DNA from: Anaerolineales bacterium UBA877
GTDB taxonomy: Bacteria; Chloroflexota; Anaerolineae; Anaerolineales; Villigracilaceae
Assembly: GCA_002294405.1 (NCBI GenBank)
Contig: DBFP01000031.1
Span: forward strand, 1,178-17,846
DNA length: 16,669 nucleotides
Direction of reading: 5' to 3'
Both the position numbers and the translations under genes were made by a program. Position 1 is the stretch's first letter. Each line of letters begins with the position of its first letter. Below are positions 1-7,930 of this stretch, piece by piece. The notes beneath the pieces are model-generated. The model did not search any database and had not been told where the DNA came from. It saw only the letters and a program-made list of their open reading frames with translations.

Positions 1-1413
1 TTCTTCCTGCAATCGGGTGTCCTGCGCCAGCGTCGCGACTGGCAATCTGTACCCGGGCGCATATTTGAAGTGGAGGATGCATGGCTGGAAACGCGCTTCG
101 CTGCCCTGCCCTTTGCGCTGACCGGGGCCCAGAAAAAGGCGATCGCAGAAATCCGCACGGACTTGAAATCTGGCAAGCCGATGAACCGGTTGCTGCAGGG
201 AGATGTGGGGTCCGGCAAGACCGTCGTGGCAGCCCTGGCAGCAGCCATTGTGATCCAATCAGAGGCGCAAGCCGCAATCATGGCACCCACATCCATCCTG
301 GCAGACCAGCACTTCCACACCTTCCAGGATGTGCTGGCAGGGGAAAATGGGGTGCTTAAACCCGATCAAATCCGCTTACTGGTGGGTGACACCATTGCAA
401 GTGAAAAAGAGGATATTAGGACCGGCCTGGCAAGCGGGAAAGTAAAAATCGTCATCGGCACCCATGCCTTGATCGAAGACCCGGTCACCTTCGCTGACCT
501 GCAGTACGTGGTGGTGGACGAGCAGCACCGCTTCGGTGTGGAGCAGCGCGCCGCACTGCGTTCCAAGGGCACCAACCCGCACCTGCAGGTGATGACCGCC
601 ACGCCCATCCCGCGTTCATTGGCCCTGACCCTTTACGGCGACCTGGACCTTTCCATTATGGACGAACTTCCCCCGGGGCGTCAGGCAATCCCCACCCACA
701 TCTTGACGCCGCAGGAACGCGAGCGTGCCTATTCTCTCATCCGCAGCCAGGTAGAAGAAGGACACCAGGCGTTCATCATCTATCCACTGGTGGAAGAGAG
801 CGAAAAGAGCGAACTGTTGGCAGCCACGCAGGAGCATGAAACCCTACAGAGGGAAATCTTCCCTGACCTGAAATTGGGATTGCTGCACGGGAGAATGAAA
901 GCTGATGAGAAGGACGCGGTCATGCTCGCCTTCCGCGAGAAAAAGTATGACATCCTAGTCTCGACCACCGTCGTGGAAGTGGGCGTGGATGTACCCAATG
1001 CCACTGTCATGCTGATCGAGGGTGCCAACCACTTCGGACTAGCGCAACTTCATCAGCTGCGCGGGCGGGTGGGACGCAGCCAGGCTCAATCCTTCTGCTT
1101 GCTCATCCCCGATCACGAAGATTCAGCCGAGAACGAACGCTTGAAAGCCATGGCGGAATCCAACGATGGTTTTGTGCTTGCAGAAAGGGACCTGCAGCAG
1201 CGTGGCCCGGGGGAATTCCTGGGAACTCGCCAGGCTGGTTATGCAACCACCCTGAAGATGGCCAGCCTGAGTGATATTCACTTAATTGAAACCGCCCGCA
1301 AAGAGGCACTGGCACTCTTTGCGCGTGATCCCGATTTGAAGGATCCAGAAAACAACCTGCTGGCTGAAGCCCTCACCCGCTTTTGGGGTGGCGGAAAAGG
1401 AGATGTTAGTTAA
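1..1413 (+). CDS. recG: ATP-dependent DNA helicase RecG, 3' part (5' end outside window)
   Basis: RecG remodels stalled replication forks and Holliday junctions in DNA repair. The frame is open from base 1, so this is the C-terminal ~470 residues; the wedge/OB domain is mostly missing off the left edge. Helicase motifs appear in the usual order: an LTGAQ box, Walker A GDVGSGKT (199-222), the DEQH box (517-528) followed by RFGV, MTATPIPRSLAL (motif III), LHGRMK (motif IV), STTVVEVGVDVP (motif V) and QLRGRVGR (motif VI). Next comes the RecG-specific FLGTRQAG (TRG) motif, which couples ATP hydrolysis to translocation. The GTG at 70 is an internal Val codon, not a start. The stop TAA (1411-1413) lies one base before the coaD ATG, so the two are very probably cotranscribed. 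Confidence 0.97.
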   Translation, partial: FFLQSGVLRQRRDWQSVPGRIFEVEDAWLETRFAALPFALTGAQKKAIAEIRTDLKSGKPMNRLLQGDVGSGKTVVAALAAAIVIQSEAQAAIMAPTSILADQHFHTFQDVLAGENGVLKPDQIRLLVGDTIASEKEDIRTGLASGKVKIVIGTHALIEDPVTFADLQYVVVDEQHRFGVEQRAALRSKGTNPHLQVMTATPIPRSLALTLYGDLDLSIMDELPPGRQAIPTHILTPQERERAYSLIRSQVEEGHQAFIIYPLVEESEKSELLAATQEHETLQREIFPDLKLGLLHGRMKADEKDAVMLAFREKKYDILVSTTVVEVGVDVPNATVMLIEGANHFGLAQLHQLRGRVGRSQAQSFCLLIPDHEDSAENERLKAMAESNDGFVLAERDLQQRGPGEFLGTRQAGYATTLKMASLSDIHLIETARKEALALFARDPDLKDPENNLLAEALTRFWGGGKGDVS

Positions 1414-1414
1414 C

Positions 1415-1924
1415 ATGGTGCGTGCAATTTTCCCCGGAACATTCGACCCCATTCATTATGGGCACATAGACATCGCCATACGAGCATCACGCTTGTTTGA
1501 CGAACTGGTGATCGCGGTTTACGACCTGCCACTCAAAAGCCTGGTGTTCCTGCCAGAAGAACGTCTGTCCCTGGTCGCCGAAACGTTCAAAGACTTCCCG
1601 AAGATCAGCATCGCCGGATACAGCGGCATGACCGTGGAATTCTGCCACCAGGTAAATGCCCAGGTAATCGTGCGCGGCTTGCGGGTTTTTTCAGATTTCG
1701 AATTTGAATTCCGCATGGCGCTCGCCAATCACCGCCTCTCACCGGATATCGAAAGTGTGGCTTTCATCACAGACGAGGACCATACCTTCCTTTCATCCAC
1801 CACAGTCCGTGAGATTGCATCGCTGGGTGGGGATGTTTCCAGCATGGTTCCACCGCATGTCGAAGCCGCGCTGAAGCACAAATTCAAGGGTGAGCAACCA
1901 GCCGTCACATCCCTGCGGGATTAA
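1415..1924 (+). CDS. coaD: Phosphopantetheine adenylyltransferase CoaD
   Basis: CoaD transfers AMP from ATP to 4'-phosphopantetheine to give dephospho-CoA, the penultimate step of CoA synthesis, in the cytoplasm. The 169-aa product shows PGTFDPIHYGHI near the N terminus (nucleotidyltransferase HxGH-type motif, His14/His17), Lys41 for phosphate binding, VRGLR (86-90), and SSTTVRE (127-133) near the ATP site, all typical of the family, as is the length (about 160). I chose ATG 1415 because it begins directly at the conserved core and lies 12 nt after AGGAG (1398-1402). The upstream ATG at 1403 abuts that ribosome-binding site and would add residues absent from the family. The recG-coaD order is common, although the rsmD gene often found between them is absent. 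Confidence 0.96.
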   Translation: MVRAIFPGTFDPIHYGHIDIAIRASRLFDELVIAVYDLPLKSLVFLPEERLSLVAETFKDFPKISIAGYSGMTVEFCHQVNAQVIVRGLRVFSDFEFEFRMALANHRLSPDIESVAFITDEDHTFLSSTTVREIASLGGDVSSMVPPHVEAALKHKFKGEQPAVTSLRD

Positions 1925-1932
1925 AGTATAAT
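1904..1932 (+). promoter_or_regulatory. Candidate promoter for the coiled-coil gene
   Basis: A perfect -10 TATAAT (1927-1932) begins just after the coaD stop, 17 nt downstream of GTCACA (1904-1909, 4 of 6 matches to TTGACA). It could give the coiled-coil gene its own transcript in addition to read-through from recG-coaD. The weak -35 keeps this tentative. Confidence 0.45.
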
Positions 1933-1967
1933 CAGGGAGTTGCAGCCTCGAATTTGCGGAGGAGCCG

Positions 1968-2444
1968 ATGGATATTCTTCAACTGATCGACCGCCTGGAA
2001 GAACTCTTCAACAACAGTCGTCCCATCCCATTGACTCACAATGTCATCGTGGATGAGGACAAGTTCCTGGATATCATTGACCAGATGCGGATCTCCGTCC
2101 CTGAAGAAGTCAAGAAGGCGCAGCAGGTTTTTTTGCAGAAAGACCGGGTGATGGCACAGGCACAGGAAGAAGCCAACCGCACGTTGCAGCTGGCGCGCGA
2201 AAAAGCAGATGCATTGGTTGACAAAGAAGTGCTGGTCCAGGACGCGCAACGGAGGTCCAACCAGATCATCGACCAGGCCCGCATGGATGCCGAGAATATA
2301 AAAACCGGCGCCGACCAGTATGCGCTGGACGCATTGATGGGTTTGCAAACCGAATTGGAACGCCTGGTCAACCAGGCTCAAAATGGAGTACAGGTGCTGC
2401 TCCAGAAAAAAATACCACCTGATCCAGTTCATCAGGATAAATAA
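1968..2444 (+). CDS. Coiled-coil protein, DivIVA/SepIVA-like
   Basis: A 158-aa soluble protein with no signal peptide or membrane segment. The first ~42 residues hold a conserved-looking block (MDILQLIDRLEELF, then VDEDKFLDIIDQMR). From about residue 45 to 145 it is almost entirely charged, Ala/Gln-rich heptad sequence typical of a long coiled coil. Such proteins are often auto-annotated as ATP synthase F0 subunit b-like, which is probably misleading because there is no N-terminal TM helix. Position downstream of coaD matches the actinobacterial gene for SepIVA, a DivIVA-domain protein of cell division and polar growth, so a cell-envelope or septum scaffold role is the best inference. The start ATG has GGAGGAG 4 nt upstream. 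A strong terminator follows. The gene itself is secure; the function is uncertain. Confidence 0.85.
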   Translation: MDILQLIDRLEELFNNSRPIPLTHNVIVDEDKFLDIIDQMRISVPEEVKKAQQVFLQKDRVMAQAQEEANRTLQLAREKADALVDKEVLVQDAQRRSNQIIDQARMDAENIKTGADQYALDALMGLQTELERLVNQAQNGVQVLLQKKIPPDPVHQDK

Positions 2445-2450
2445 ATGATC

Positions 2451-2480
2451 AGCCTCCGCCAAATGGCGGAGGCTGGTTTT
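2451..2480 (+). terminator. Rho-independent terminator (possibly bidirectional)
   Basis: A perfect 10-bp GC-rich stem (2451-2460 with 2465-2474), a 4-nt loop AAAT, then GGTTTT. It ends the recG-coaD-coiled-coil transcript. On the minus strand the stem is followed by an AT-rich run (2439-2448), so it may also end lexA, whose stop is at 2505. Confidence 0.88.
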
Positions 2481-2504
2481 ATCTCCCATTGTGCCAATGC
2501 GGAT

Positions 2505-3179
2505 TCAAAGCGCGACACTGCCAACATTCCGGATGACCATCACGACTTTGCCCTTGATCTCCAGGGGTTCCCCCTTGTCGATCATGATCGGTTTCATGGT
2601 CGGGTTGGCAGGCTGGAGACGATAGCTATCCTTTTCCTTGAAGAAATATTTTAAAGTGGTCTCATCCCGATTCGGGAGCCAGATGGCCACCATTTCACCG
2701 TTATTGGCTTTGATCGTCGGTTTAATTATGACAATATCGCCATCATTAATCATGGCGTCGATCATAGACTCGCCTTTTACCTTTAATGCGAAAAGCTCAC
2801 TCCCCTTTTCACCTGAAGGCAGCAGGCTGCGAGCCACATCCACTGCATCCATTTCGTTACCGATGCCAAGGTAGGTGGTGCCCGGTGCAGGGACAAGCAT
2901 GGGCTCACCGGCCGCGATCGGACCAAGGATGGGGATCTTCACCAGGTCACGGCTGACCGGATCGGTCAACCGCACCGCCCGTGAGAATTTTGCATCCCTT
3001 TCTATCAGCCCCATTTCTGTCAATTGCTTTAAGTAGTAAGTAACTACGGACGTTGAAGTGATGCCAACCGCTTCCCCAATTTCGCGGATGGAGGGGGGAT
3101 AACCAATACTTAACCGTTCGTTCAGGTACTTGATGATCTTATTATGCCTTTCGGTCAAACCCGCGCGAGTTCTAACCAT
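2505..3179 (-). CDS. lexA: SOS-response repressor LexA (autoprotease)
   Basis: LexA represses DNA-damage genes and cleaves itself when activated by RecA filaments. The 224-aa product has an N-terminal winged helix (about residues 1-70, with PPSIREIGEAVGI and TSTSVVTYYLKQL as the HTH). A linker follows, then the S24 peptidase domain, with the Ala90-Gly91 cleavage site in GPIAAGEP, catalytic Ser138 in VKGESMID and general-base Lys177 in ETTLKYFF. All active-site elements are intact. It is slightly longer than the ~200-aa enterobacterial protein. The ATG at 3179 is preceded by AGGAAGG 5 nt upstream. It is convergent with the coaD cluster, and its own promoter contains an SOS box (3232-3245), so it should be autoregulated. 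Confidence 0.96.
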   Translation of the reverse strand: MVRTRAGLTERHNKIIKYLNERLSIGYPPSIREIGEAVGITSTSVVTYYLKQLTEMGLIERDAKFSRAVRLTDPVSRDLVKIPILGPIAAGEPMLVPAPGTTYLGIGNEMDAVDVARSLLPSGEKGSELFALKVKGESMIDAMINDGDIVIIKPTIKANNGEMVAIWLPNRDETTLKYFFKEKDSYRLQPANPTMKPIMIDKGEPLEIKGKVVMVIRNVGSVAL

Positions 3180-3222
3180 CTCAACCTTCCTTTCATGTCC
3201 TGAAAACCAAACATTTGTGCTA

Positions 3223-3252
3223 ATTATAATACGAACACCCGTTCTATGTCAA
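3223..3252 (-). promoter_or_regulatory. lexA promoter
   Basis: On the minus strand, TTGACA (3247-3252) and TATAAT (3223-3228) are separated by 18 nt. Both hexamers are perfect sigma-70-type consensus. The SOS box fills the spacer, so bound LexA would exclude RNA polymerase. The start codon lies 43 nt downstream of the -10. Confidence 0.88.
3232..3245. promoter_or_regulatory. SOS box (LexA operator), Bacillus-type
   Basis: CGAAC-4-GTTCT lies between the -35 and -10 of lexA and closely matches the Gram-positive SOS consensus CGAAC-N4-GTTCG. It differs from the proteobacterial CTG-N10-CAG form. I found no second good copy elsewhere in the window. Confidence 0.85.
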
Positions 3253-3460
3253 GCGCGATTTTGAAGGGTCGAGGGGGAAGTCATGACAATGAATCGGACC
3301 TCAAGGGAAACAAGAGGTTCTCGCACGTGAACCTGGATCCTTATTCAACCATCATTTCCAGGTCTTCACCAAGATACAAATATTATTGGCTAATATAAAA
3401 ATCCCCCCTTGAAAAATGATATGCGATTTATCTATATCTGCCATGCATGTTTCTGAGTGG

Positions 3461-4318
3461 CTATCCTTTTACCGCCCCCGCGGTGAGACCGCTGACAATA
3501 TACCTTTGGAAAACGAATGCCAATAATACGGGAGGAAGAGCTGCAATAATACCCCCCGCCATCATGCCATTAATATTAACGGCATAGCGACCGATAAACT
3601 CAGCCATGGCAACTGGAGCTGTTTTGGCTGCCAGGGTATTTGTGAATATCAGGGCATAGAAGAATTCATCCCAGGCAAGCAGAAAAGTGAACATCGCTGT
3701 GGAAACCAACCCGGGTACTGAAATGGGCATTACCACCCGGAACAAGATACCCAGCCGTGAGCAACCATCCATGCGGGCAGCATCTTCCAGTTCGATGGGC
3801 ACTGTCTGGAAGAAGGCAGCCATCATCCAAATTGCATAGGGTAGAGCGAAACTCATATAAGCAGCCACCAGTACGACCGGTTTATTAATCAAACCCAGTC
3901 CAGATGCAAGAATGAAGAGCGGAAGGATAAGCGAGACTTCCGGGATCATTCGAGTTGTAATTATTCCAAGCTGGATTGTGCGATTTAGTCGGAAAGGGAT
4001 CCGTACCAATGCATAGGCTGCCAGGCTTCCGATTATGATGCACGTGGCGGTTACGGCTGATGCAACCTTGATCGAGTTGAGCAGGGCAATCGCGAAAGTC
4101 CGCGGGACAGAGGACGTGGCAAGAGATGGGAAGATAATATCAAGGTAATTCTTAAGCGTGGGATGAAGCGGGATCCAATGTGTAGGGATGGCATACAATT
4201 CAGCCTGTGTGGACAGACTGGCACTGAGCAACCAGAGAATGGGAAAGAAAATAAAGAAGATAACAGGGAGGGTGAACAAAAATAACCAAAGTTTGCGAAG
4301 GAATTTACGGAAACGCAT
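3461..4318 (-). CDS. ABC sugar transporter permease, MalG-like (CUT1 family)
   Basis: An inner-membrane permease subunit of 285 aa. It has a hydrophobic N-terminal segment (about 10-34), several more TM stretches, the cytoplasmic EAA loop that contacts the ATPase (about 178-198: EDAARMDGCSRLG with following MP), and the C-terminal pattern LPPVLLAFVFQRYIVSGLTAGAVKG-type ending typical of MalG-like proteins. The frame opens further upstream, but that part lies inside the preceding permease gene. ATG 4318 (or the adjacent ATG 4321) overlaps the upstream TGA, implying translational coupling, and GGAGGAGG lies 7 nt before 4318. It should pair with the 4318-5241 permease. No ATPase gene is present here, and CUT1 systems often share one encoded elsewhere. 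Confidence 0.92.
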   Translation of the reverse strand: MRFRKFLRKLWLFLFTLPVIFFIFFPILWLLSASLSTQAELYAIPTHWIPLHPTLKNYLDIIFPSLATSSVPRTFAIALLNSIKVASAVTATCIIIGSLAAYALVRIPFRLNRTIQLGIITTRMIPEVSLILPLFILASGLGLINKPVVLVAAYMSFALPYAIWMMAAFFQTVPIELEDAARMDGCSRLGILFRVVMPISVPGLVSTAMFTFLLAWDEFFYALIFTNTLAAKTAPVAMAEFIGRYAVNINGMMAGGIIAALPPVLLAFVFQRYIVSGLTAGAVKG

Positions 4319-5241
4319 CATTGCGCCTCCTCCGGGCGATACAACAGCTGTATGAAAATCAGAGCCATGGTTATCGTGAAAATGGAGATCAAGAAAGAAA
4401 GTGCTGCACCGACACCCTGGTTTCCCCAAGGAAAAGAGTTAAGGTAGGTCAAATAAGTGATTGTCAGAGTCTTGTTTGCCGGCCCGCTGCTGGTGATGAT
4501 GTAGACAATATCAAACACTCGAAATGCATCCACCGTACGTGCAATCAGGGCAATCAGGATTGCTGGGCGGAGCAAAGGGAGCCTGATTTGTAAGAAACGC
4601 TGAAGTGCAGATGCACCGTCCACAGCTGCAGCTTCATCTAGCTCCACAGGCAGGGTTGCCAGTGCAGCTTGCAGGATCAGCGCGACGAACGGCATCATAT
4701 GCCACACATCTGCCAGTATTACCAGCGGCATCGCCAAATTGGGTAACGTCAGCCAGGGGACATAGTGCTTGATTAAACCCACCTGCATCAGGAGTCCATT
4801 CATGGCACCAAAATCAGCATTATAAATCCAGCGCCACATTGCGCCATTTACTATAGTTGGAACTGCCCAGGGGATGATCAAGCTGAAGCGCAGGAATTTC
4901 CAACCCAAGGGATGTGAATGAATTAATTGGGCAATAGCCAATCCACCCAGCATTTCAAGGCCTACCGAAACAATCGTAAAATACAACGTTCGCCCGATTG
5001 TTTCCCTAAAGGTGTGGTCTGTAACCATTTCTATATAGTTGCCCAGACCCACAAAGGTGCGCACTTGGTTAAGTCCGGTAGGTGCAAGGAAAAAGCTTAA
5101 GATAAAAGTGTAGAGAATCGGCCACAACGTCACCCCCAGGATCACCACCAGGCTTGGGATAATTAAAAGCCATGCAGTTCGGGTGTCCTGCGCTCGAAGA
5201 GAAGGTGGTCGTCTCACATGAGATTCTAGAGTGGTTGCCAT
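4318..5241 (-). CDS. ABC sugar transporter permease, MalF-like (CUT1 family)
   Basis: A 307-aa integral membrane permease. A cytoplasmic N-terminal tail precedes a first TM segment (about 22-52); more TM helices follow, with the EAA loop at 200-222 (ELDEAAAVDGASALQRF then IRLP) for coupling to the ATPase. It matches the MalF/UgpA/SugA-like half of a CUT1 importer. It lies 65 nt downstream of the binding-protein gene, a gap largely occupied by a strong hairpin. I see no clear ribosome-binding site before ATG 5241, so translation may be weak or depend on local structure. Its stop overlaps the start of the second permease. The substrate cannot be told from the permease alone. Confidence 0.92.
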   Translation of the reverse strand: MATTLESHVRRPPSLRAQDTRTAWLLIIPSLVVILGVTLWPILYTFILSFFLAPTGLNQVRTFVGLGNYIEMVTDHTFRETIGRTLYFTIVSVGLEMLGGLAIAQLIHSHPLGWKFLRFSLIIPWAVPTIVNGAMWRWIYNADFGAMNGLLMQVGLIKHYVPWLTLPNLAMPLVILADVWHMMPFVALILQAALATLPVELDEAAAVDGASALQRFLQIRLPLLRPAILIALIARTVDAFRVFDIVYIITSSGPANKTLTITYLTYLNSFPWGNQGVGAALSFLISIFTITMALIFIQLLYRPEEAQ

Positions 5242-5255
5242 ACGTATTAAATTAT

Positions 5256-5287
5256 GGGTGGATTTGCTCCCAATGGCAAATCCACCC
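5256..5287 (-). promoter_or_regulatory. Intercistronic hairpin between binding protein and permeases
   Basis: A perfect 12-bp stem (5256-5267 with 5276-5287) with an 8-nt loop, starting 19 nt past the binding-protein stop and ending 14 nt before the permease ATG. The 3' side on the minus strand is AT-rich but has no long T-run, so it looks like a processing or stability element or a leaky terminator rather than a full stop. Such hairpins after the binding-protein gene are known to keep its message in excess of the permeases. Confidence 0.7.
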
Positions 5288-5306
5288 GTATTCTGAAGAC
5301 TTTTCG

Positions 5307-6605
5307 TTACTTAGCAGCTAAGGAGACCCATGTGGCTGCGGCTTCATCCAAAGCTTGTTGGGGCGTTTTTCCGCCGGTCAGGGCTTCCTGGATCGCCAGT
5401 TGGAGCGCGGCAGATGCTTCATTATAATAAGACACTGTCGGACGTTCATAGGCGTATGGGAATTGTGCCATGAAGGCAGGAACCGTGATCGGATTTGTCG
5501 GGGTGGCAGCCAATAGCTTGGTCAGCGCATCCCCTTGAAAATCATTCTGCCAGACGGGCAGCATCTCGGCTGAGTACTTGATCTGAACCTCGTTACTGGC
5601 AAGATAGGTCAGGAACTTCCATGTCTGATCGGGGTATGGGGTGGTAGCCATGATGGCAAAGGCGCTGGAACCATCCACGCTGGATCCTTTGATCCCTGCA
5701 GCGGCACCGGAGGCGAATACAGGCATGGGTGCGAAGGCAGCTTGACCAACTATCGCCGACTTCTCTGCATTATTCGAATCAGAATACTGGAAGAGCCAGT
5801 TCACTGCAAAGGCAGACTTACCAGCCAGGAAATCCGCTTCAACTGCTGTTTCATCGGAAGAAATCGAGCTGGGGTTGGATAAGCCATCATCCAGAGTTTG
5901 TTTCATCCAACCAAGAATCTGAACACCCTGGGCATTGTTGAACACCGGCTTACCGCTTGCATCCAGGAAGGCACCACCATTGCCGAATAGAAGCACGGTG
6001 AAATCGCACACCACGCCTTCCTTCTGATTCCACGACCAAATGATCGGGAATTCAGCCAGGTTTTTCTGCTTAATTATCTTGGCTTGATCGACAAGTTCTT
6101 CCCAGGTTTTGGGAGGGGCACTGATGCCTGCTTTCTGTAGTATGTCTTTATTGTACATGAAGTACTTAACATCCATCAACCAGGGCATGCCATAGATCTT
6201 TCCATTCCGGGTCACGCCATTCCATGCCGCCGGGAACATGTTTGCTTTCATATCTGTAGTAATGCGGCTGCTGACATCCAGGAGGTATTTATTCTTGATG
6301 AACTCGTCCGGCCAGATGACATCGATCATGGCAGCATCATAAGCCGGAGGAGTGGCAGCCATTCCGGTGACGATCTTGTCATGAACATAATCATATCCCA
6401 GATATTCCATCGCAACTTTAATATCCGGGTTTTGAGCCTCAAAATCTCTCGCTATCTGATCGATCTCGTCAGGTTTCAAGCCAGCCTGCTGCATGGTCAA
6501 AATGTGGATGGTAACCGGTCCACTGGGCTTGGCTGCGCATGCCACCGCGCTAATTATGAGAGTAATTGAAAGCATCCCCATCAATATCTTGTTCATGGTA
6601 CGCAT
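5307..6605 (-). CDS. ABC sugar-binding lipoprotein (solute-binding protein family 1)
   Basis: A 432-aa extracytoplasmic sugar-binding lipoprotein that delivers substrate to the two downstream permeases. The N terminus has a positively charged start, a hydrophobic stretch (about 7-20) and a lipobox-like SAVAC, with Cys23 as the lipidation site. The mature part resembles MalE-type proteins: TIHILTMQQAG, the EIDQIARDFEAQNPDI amphipathic helix, and the later Trp-rich binding-lobe segments PYPDQTWKFLTYLAS and AYERPTVSYYNEA. The open frame extends upstream to 6860, overlapping the ROK gene. I chose ATG 6605 because AAGGAG lies 6 nt before it and the signal peptide begins there. It lies 103 nt downstream of the ROK gene with no strong promoter between, so both probably share a transcript. 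The sugar is unknown. Confidence 0.93.
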   Translation of the reverse strand: MRTMNKILMGMLSITLIISAVACAAKPSGPVTIHILTMQQAGLKPDEIDQIARDFEAQNPDIKVAMEYLGYDYVHDKIVTGMAATPPAYDAAMIDVIWPDEFIKNKYLLDVSSRITTDMKANMFPAAWNGVTRNGKIYGMPWLMDVKYFMYNKDILQKAGISAPPKTWEELVDQAKIIKQKNLAEFPIIWSWNQKEGVVCDFTVLLFGNGGAFLDASGKPVFNNAQGVQILGWMKQTLDDGLSNPSSISSDETAVEADFLAGKSAFAVNWLFQYSDSNNAEKSAIVGQAAFAPMPVFASGAAAGIKGSSVDGSSAFAIMATTPYPDQTWKFLTYLASNEVQIKYSAEMLPVWQNDFQGDALTKLLAATPTNPITVPAFMAQFPYAYERPTVSYYNEASAALQLAIQEALTGGKTPQQALDEAAATWVSLAAK

Positions 6606-6708
6606 ATCCTTCTCCTTATAATTATCAGAATGGTTTGTGAATTTGAAATCCATCTGTGAAATGTCTCCTACAGTAACCACCTCCTTCTGAGAGTACCTCA
6701 TTGACATA

Positions 6709-7902
6709 TTATGAAAGCTTGTGAACGACGTAGAAATTGGATGTGTTATGCAAGACATTGGTGATCGCGCCCATGACAGTAGCTTGCAGCCCCAAGGTTG
6801 AGACCACCAGTTTGGGAAGATTGGGTATTGTCCCTTTAATTCGATCCAAGATGGGTGCAATAAGCATATCCGCAGATTTGGAAACGCCTCCTCCCAGAAC
6901 GATCAATTCCGGATCGAAAGCAGAGACCAGGTTTGCGATGGCAACAGCCAAATAATCCACTGTTTCGTTGATAACCGTCCACGCCCAGGGTTCCCCTTTA
7001 CGGGCTGCCTCGAAAACATCCTCCGCTGTAATATTGCTCAAATACTTCTGGCTGCGTTGGGTTTTCAAAATATCTCTTGCGCGTGCAGCGATCCCGGTCC
7101 CTGAGGCGACACTTTCCAGGGCACCAAAATTAAGATAGTCCTTGCCCAAGAATTCCCGCCCCGGGATCATGTTGCCGATTTCCCCCGAAGCTTCTTTTGA
7201 GCCGCGGTAGAGGGCACCATTTATGATCACCCCAGCTCCAATACCGGTGCCAATCGCGATCAGGATCATGTCCTGTATATTCTGTCCTGCGCCGAACCAA
7301 AGCTCCCCAAGGGCTGCCAGGTTAACATCGTTGTCCACAATAATGGGAAGATCGTATTGCTTGGAGAGCCTGGCTTTGAGGGGAAATTTATCCCAATGCA
7401 AGGTGTATGCCCAGGTTACGATCCCTTCATTGTGCAGGGTTACGCCAGGTGCCCCCACCCCGATCCCGCGCACCCGGTGTGCCCCCAACTTGGAACTATC
7501 AATTAATTTATCGATCAGGGTGGTGAGATATTTATAACTATCTTCCCCTGAGGTCCCATGGCGGCTGATGTTGACTTCATCGAGGATGGTGCCGCCCAGG
7601 TCGGACAACGCTCCGTACATTTTTGTTCCCCCCATATCCACCCCAATTATGGCGTAACGATCGGAGTTGAATTCAAGCAGGGGTCTTCTCCTGCCGCCGC
7701 TCCATTCGGTTCCCCCTTGAAGACGGACAAAACCTTCTTTAATCAATCCATCCACGATGCGCATGACCGTCGGGAGACTGACGTTCAACCTCTCGGTTAT
7801 GGCCGTCCTGGAAATCGGGCTTTCCCGGCGGATGATCTCCAGGATGGCTGATCGGTTAATTTCACGCATATCGGTGGCAGTTATGGTTAATGGATAAGCC
7901 AT
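6709..7902 (-). CDS. ROK-family transcriptional regulator (NagC/XylR type)
   Basis: A 397-aa protein with an N-terminal winged helix (about 12-60: REINRSAILEIIRRE, then SRTAITERLNVSLPTVMRI) fused to a ROK sugar-kinase-like domain. It has the phosphate loop DMGGTK (89-94), the sugar-binding DND (190-192) and GTGIGAG (218-224). The usual ROK zinc site (His of ExGH plus the CxCGxxGCxE cluster) is absent: the motif reads GEIGN (240-244), and no cysteines follow before ALES (261-264). It most likely represses the sugar transport genes immediately downstream and itself, with a sugar ligand as inducer (inference). ATG 7902 has GAGGG 4 nt upstream; ATG 7869 (residue 12) is an alternative. Candidate operators lie just upstream. 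Confidence 0.93.
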   Translation of the reverse strand: MAYPLTITATDMREINRSAILEIIRRESPISRTAITERLNVSLPTVMRIVDGLIKEGFVRLQGGTEWSGGRRRPLLEFNSDRYAIIGVDMGGTKMYGALSDLGGTILDEVNISRHGTSGEDSYKYLTTLIDKLIDSSKLGAHRVRGIGVGAPGVTLHNEGIVTWAYTLHWDKFPLKARLSKQYDLPIIVDNDVNLAALGELWFGAGQNIQDMILIAIGTGIGAGVIINGALYRGSKEASGEIGNMIPGREFLGKDYLNFGALESVASGTGIAARARDILKTQRSQKYLSNITAEDVFEAARKGEPWAWTVINETVDYLAVAIANLVSAFDPELIVLGGGVSKSADMLIAPILDRIKGTIPNLPKLVVSTLGLQATVMGAITNVLHNTSNFYVVHKLS

Positions 7903-7930
7903 TTTCCCTCAAACGCAATGGGGTTAATTA

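Noticed and set aside
1932..2489. 185-codon minus-strand frame opposite the coiled-coil gene
   Set aside because: It spans the terminator, and the plus-strand frame has a good ribosome-binding site, coiled-coil pattern and fitting neighbours; the antisense product shows no support.
3315..3363. Two overlapping inverted repeats (3315-3320 with 3329-3334; 3331-3337 with 3357-3363) between the permease and lexA genes
   Set aside because: They share bases and could look like alternative attenuator hairpins, but stems are short, one loop is long, no T-run follows on either strand and they lie upstream of the lexA promoter.
6606..6860. N-terminal extension of the sugar-binding protein by 85 codons
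   Set aside because: It overlaps the ROK gene, and the ribosome-binding site and lipoprotein signal peptide place the start at 6605. A strong AAGGAGG near 6683-6689 has no suitable start codon at normal distance.
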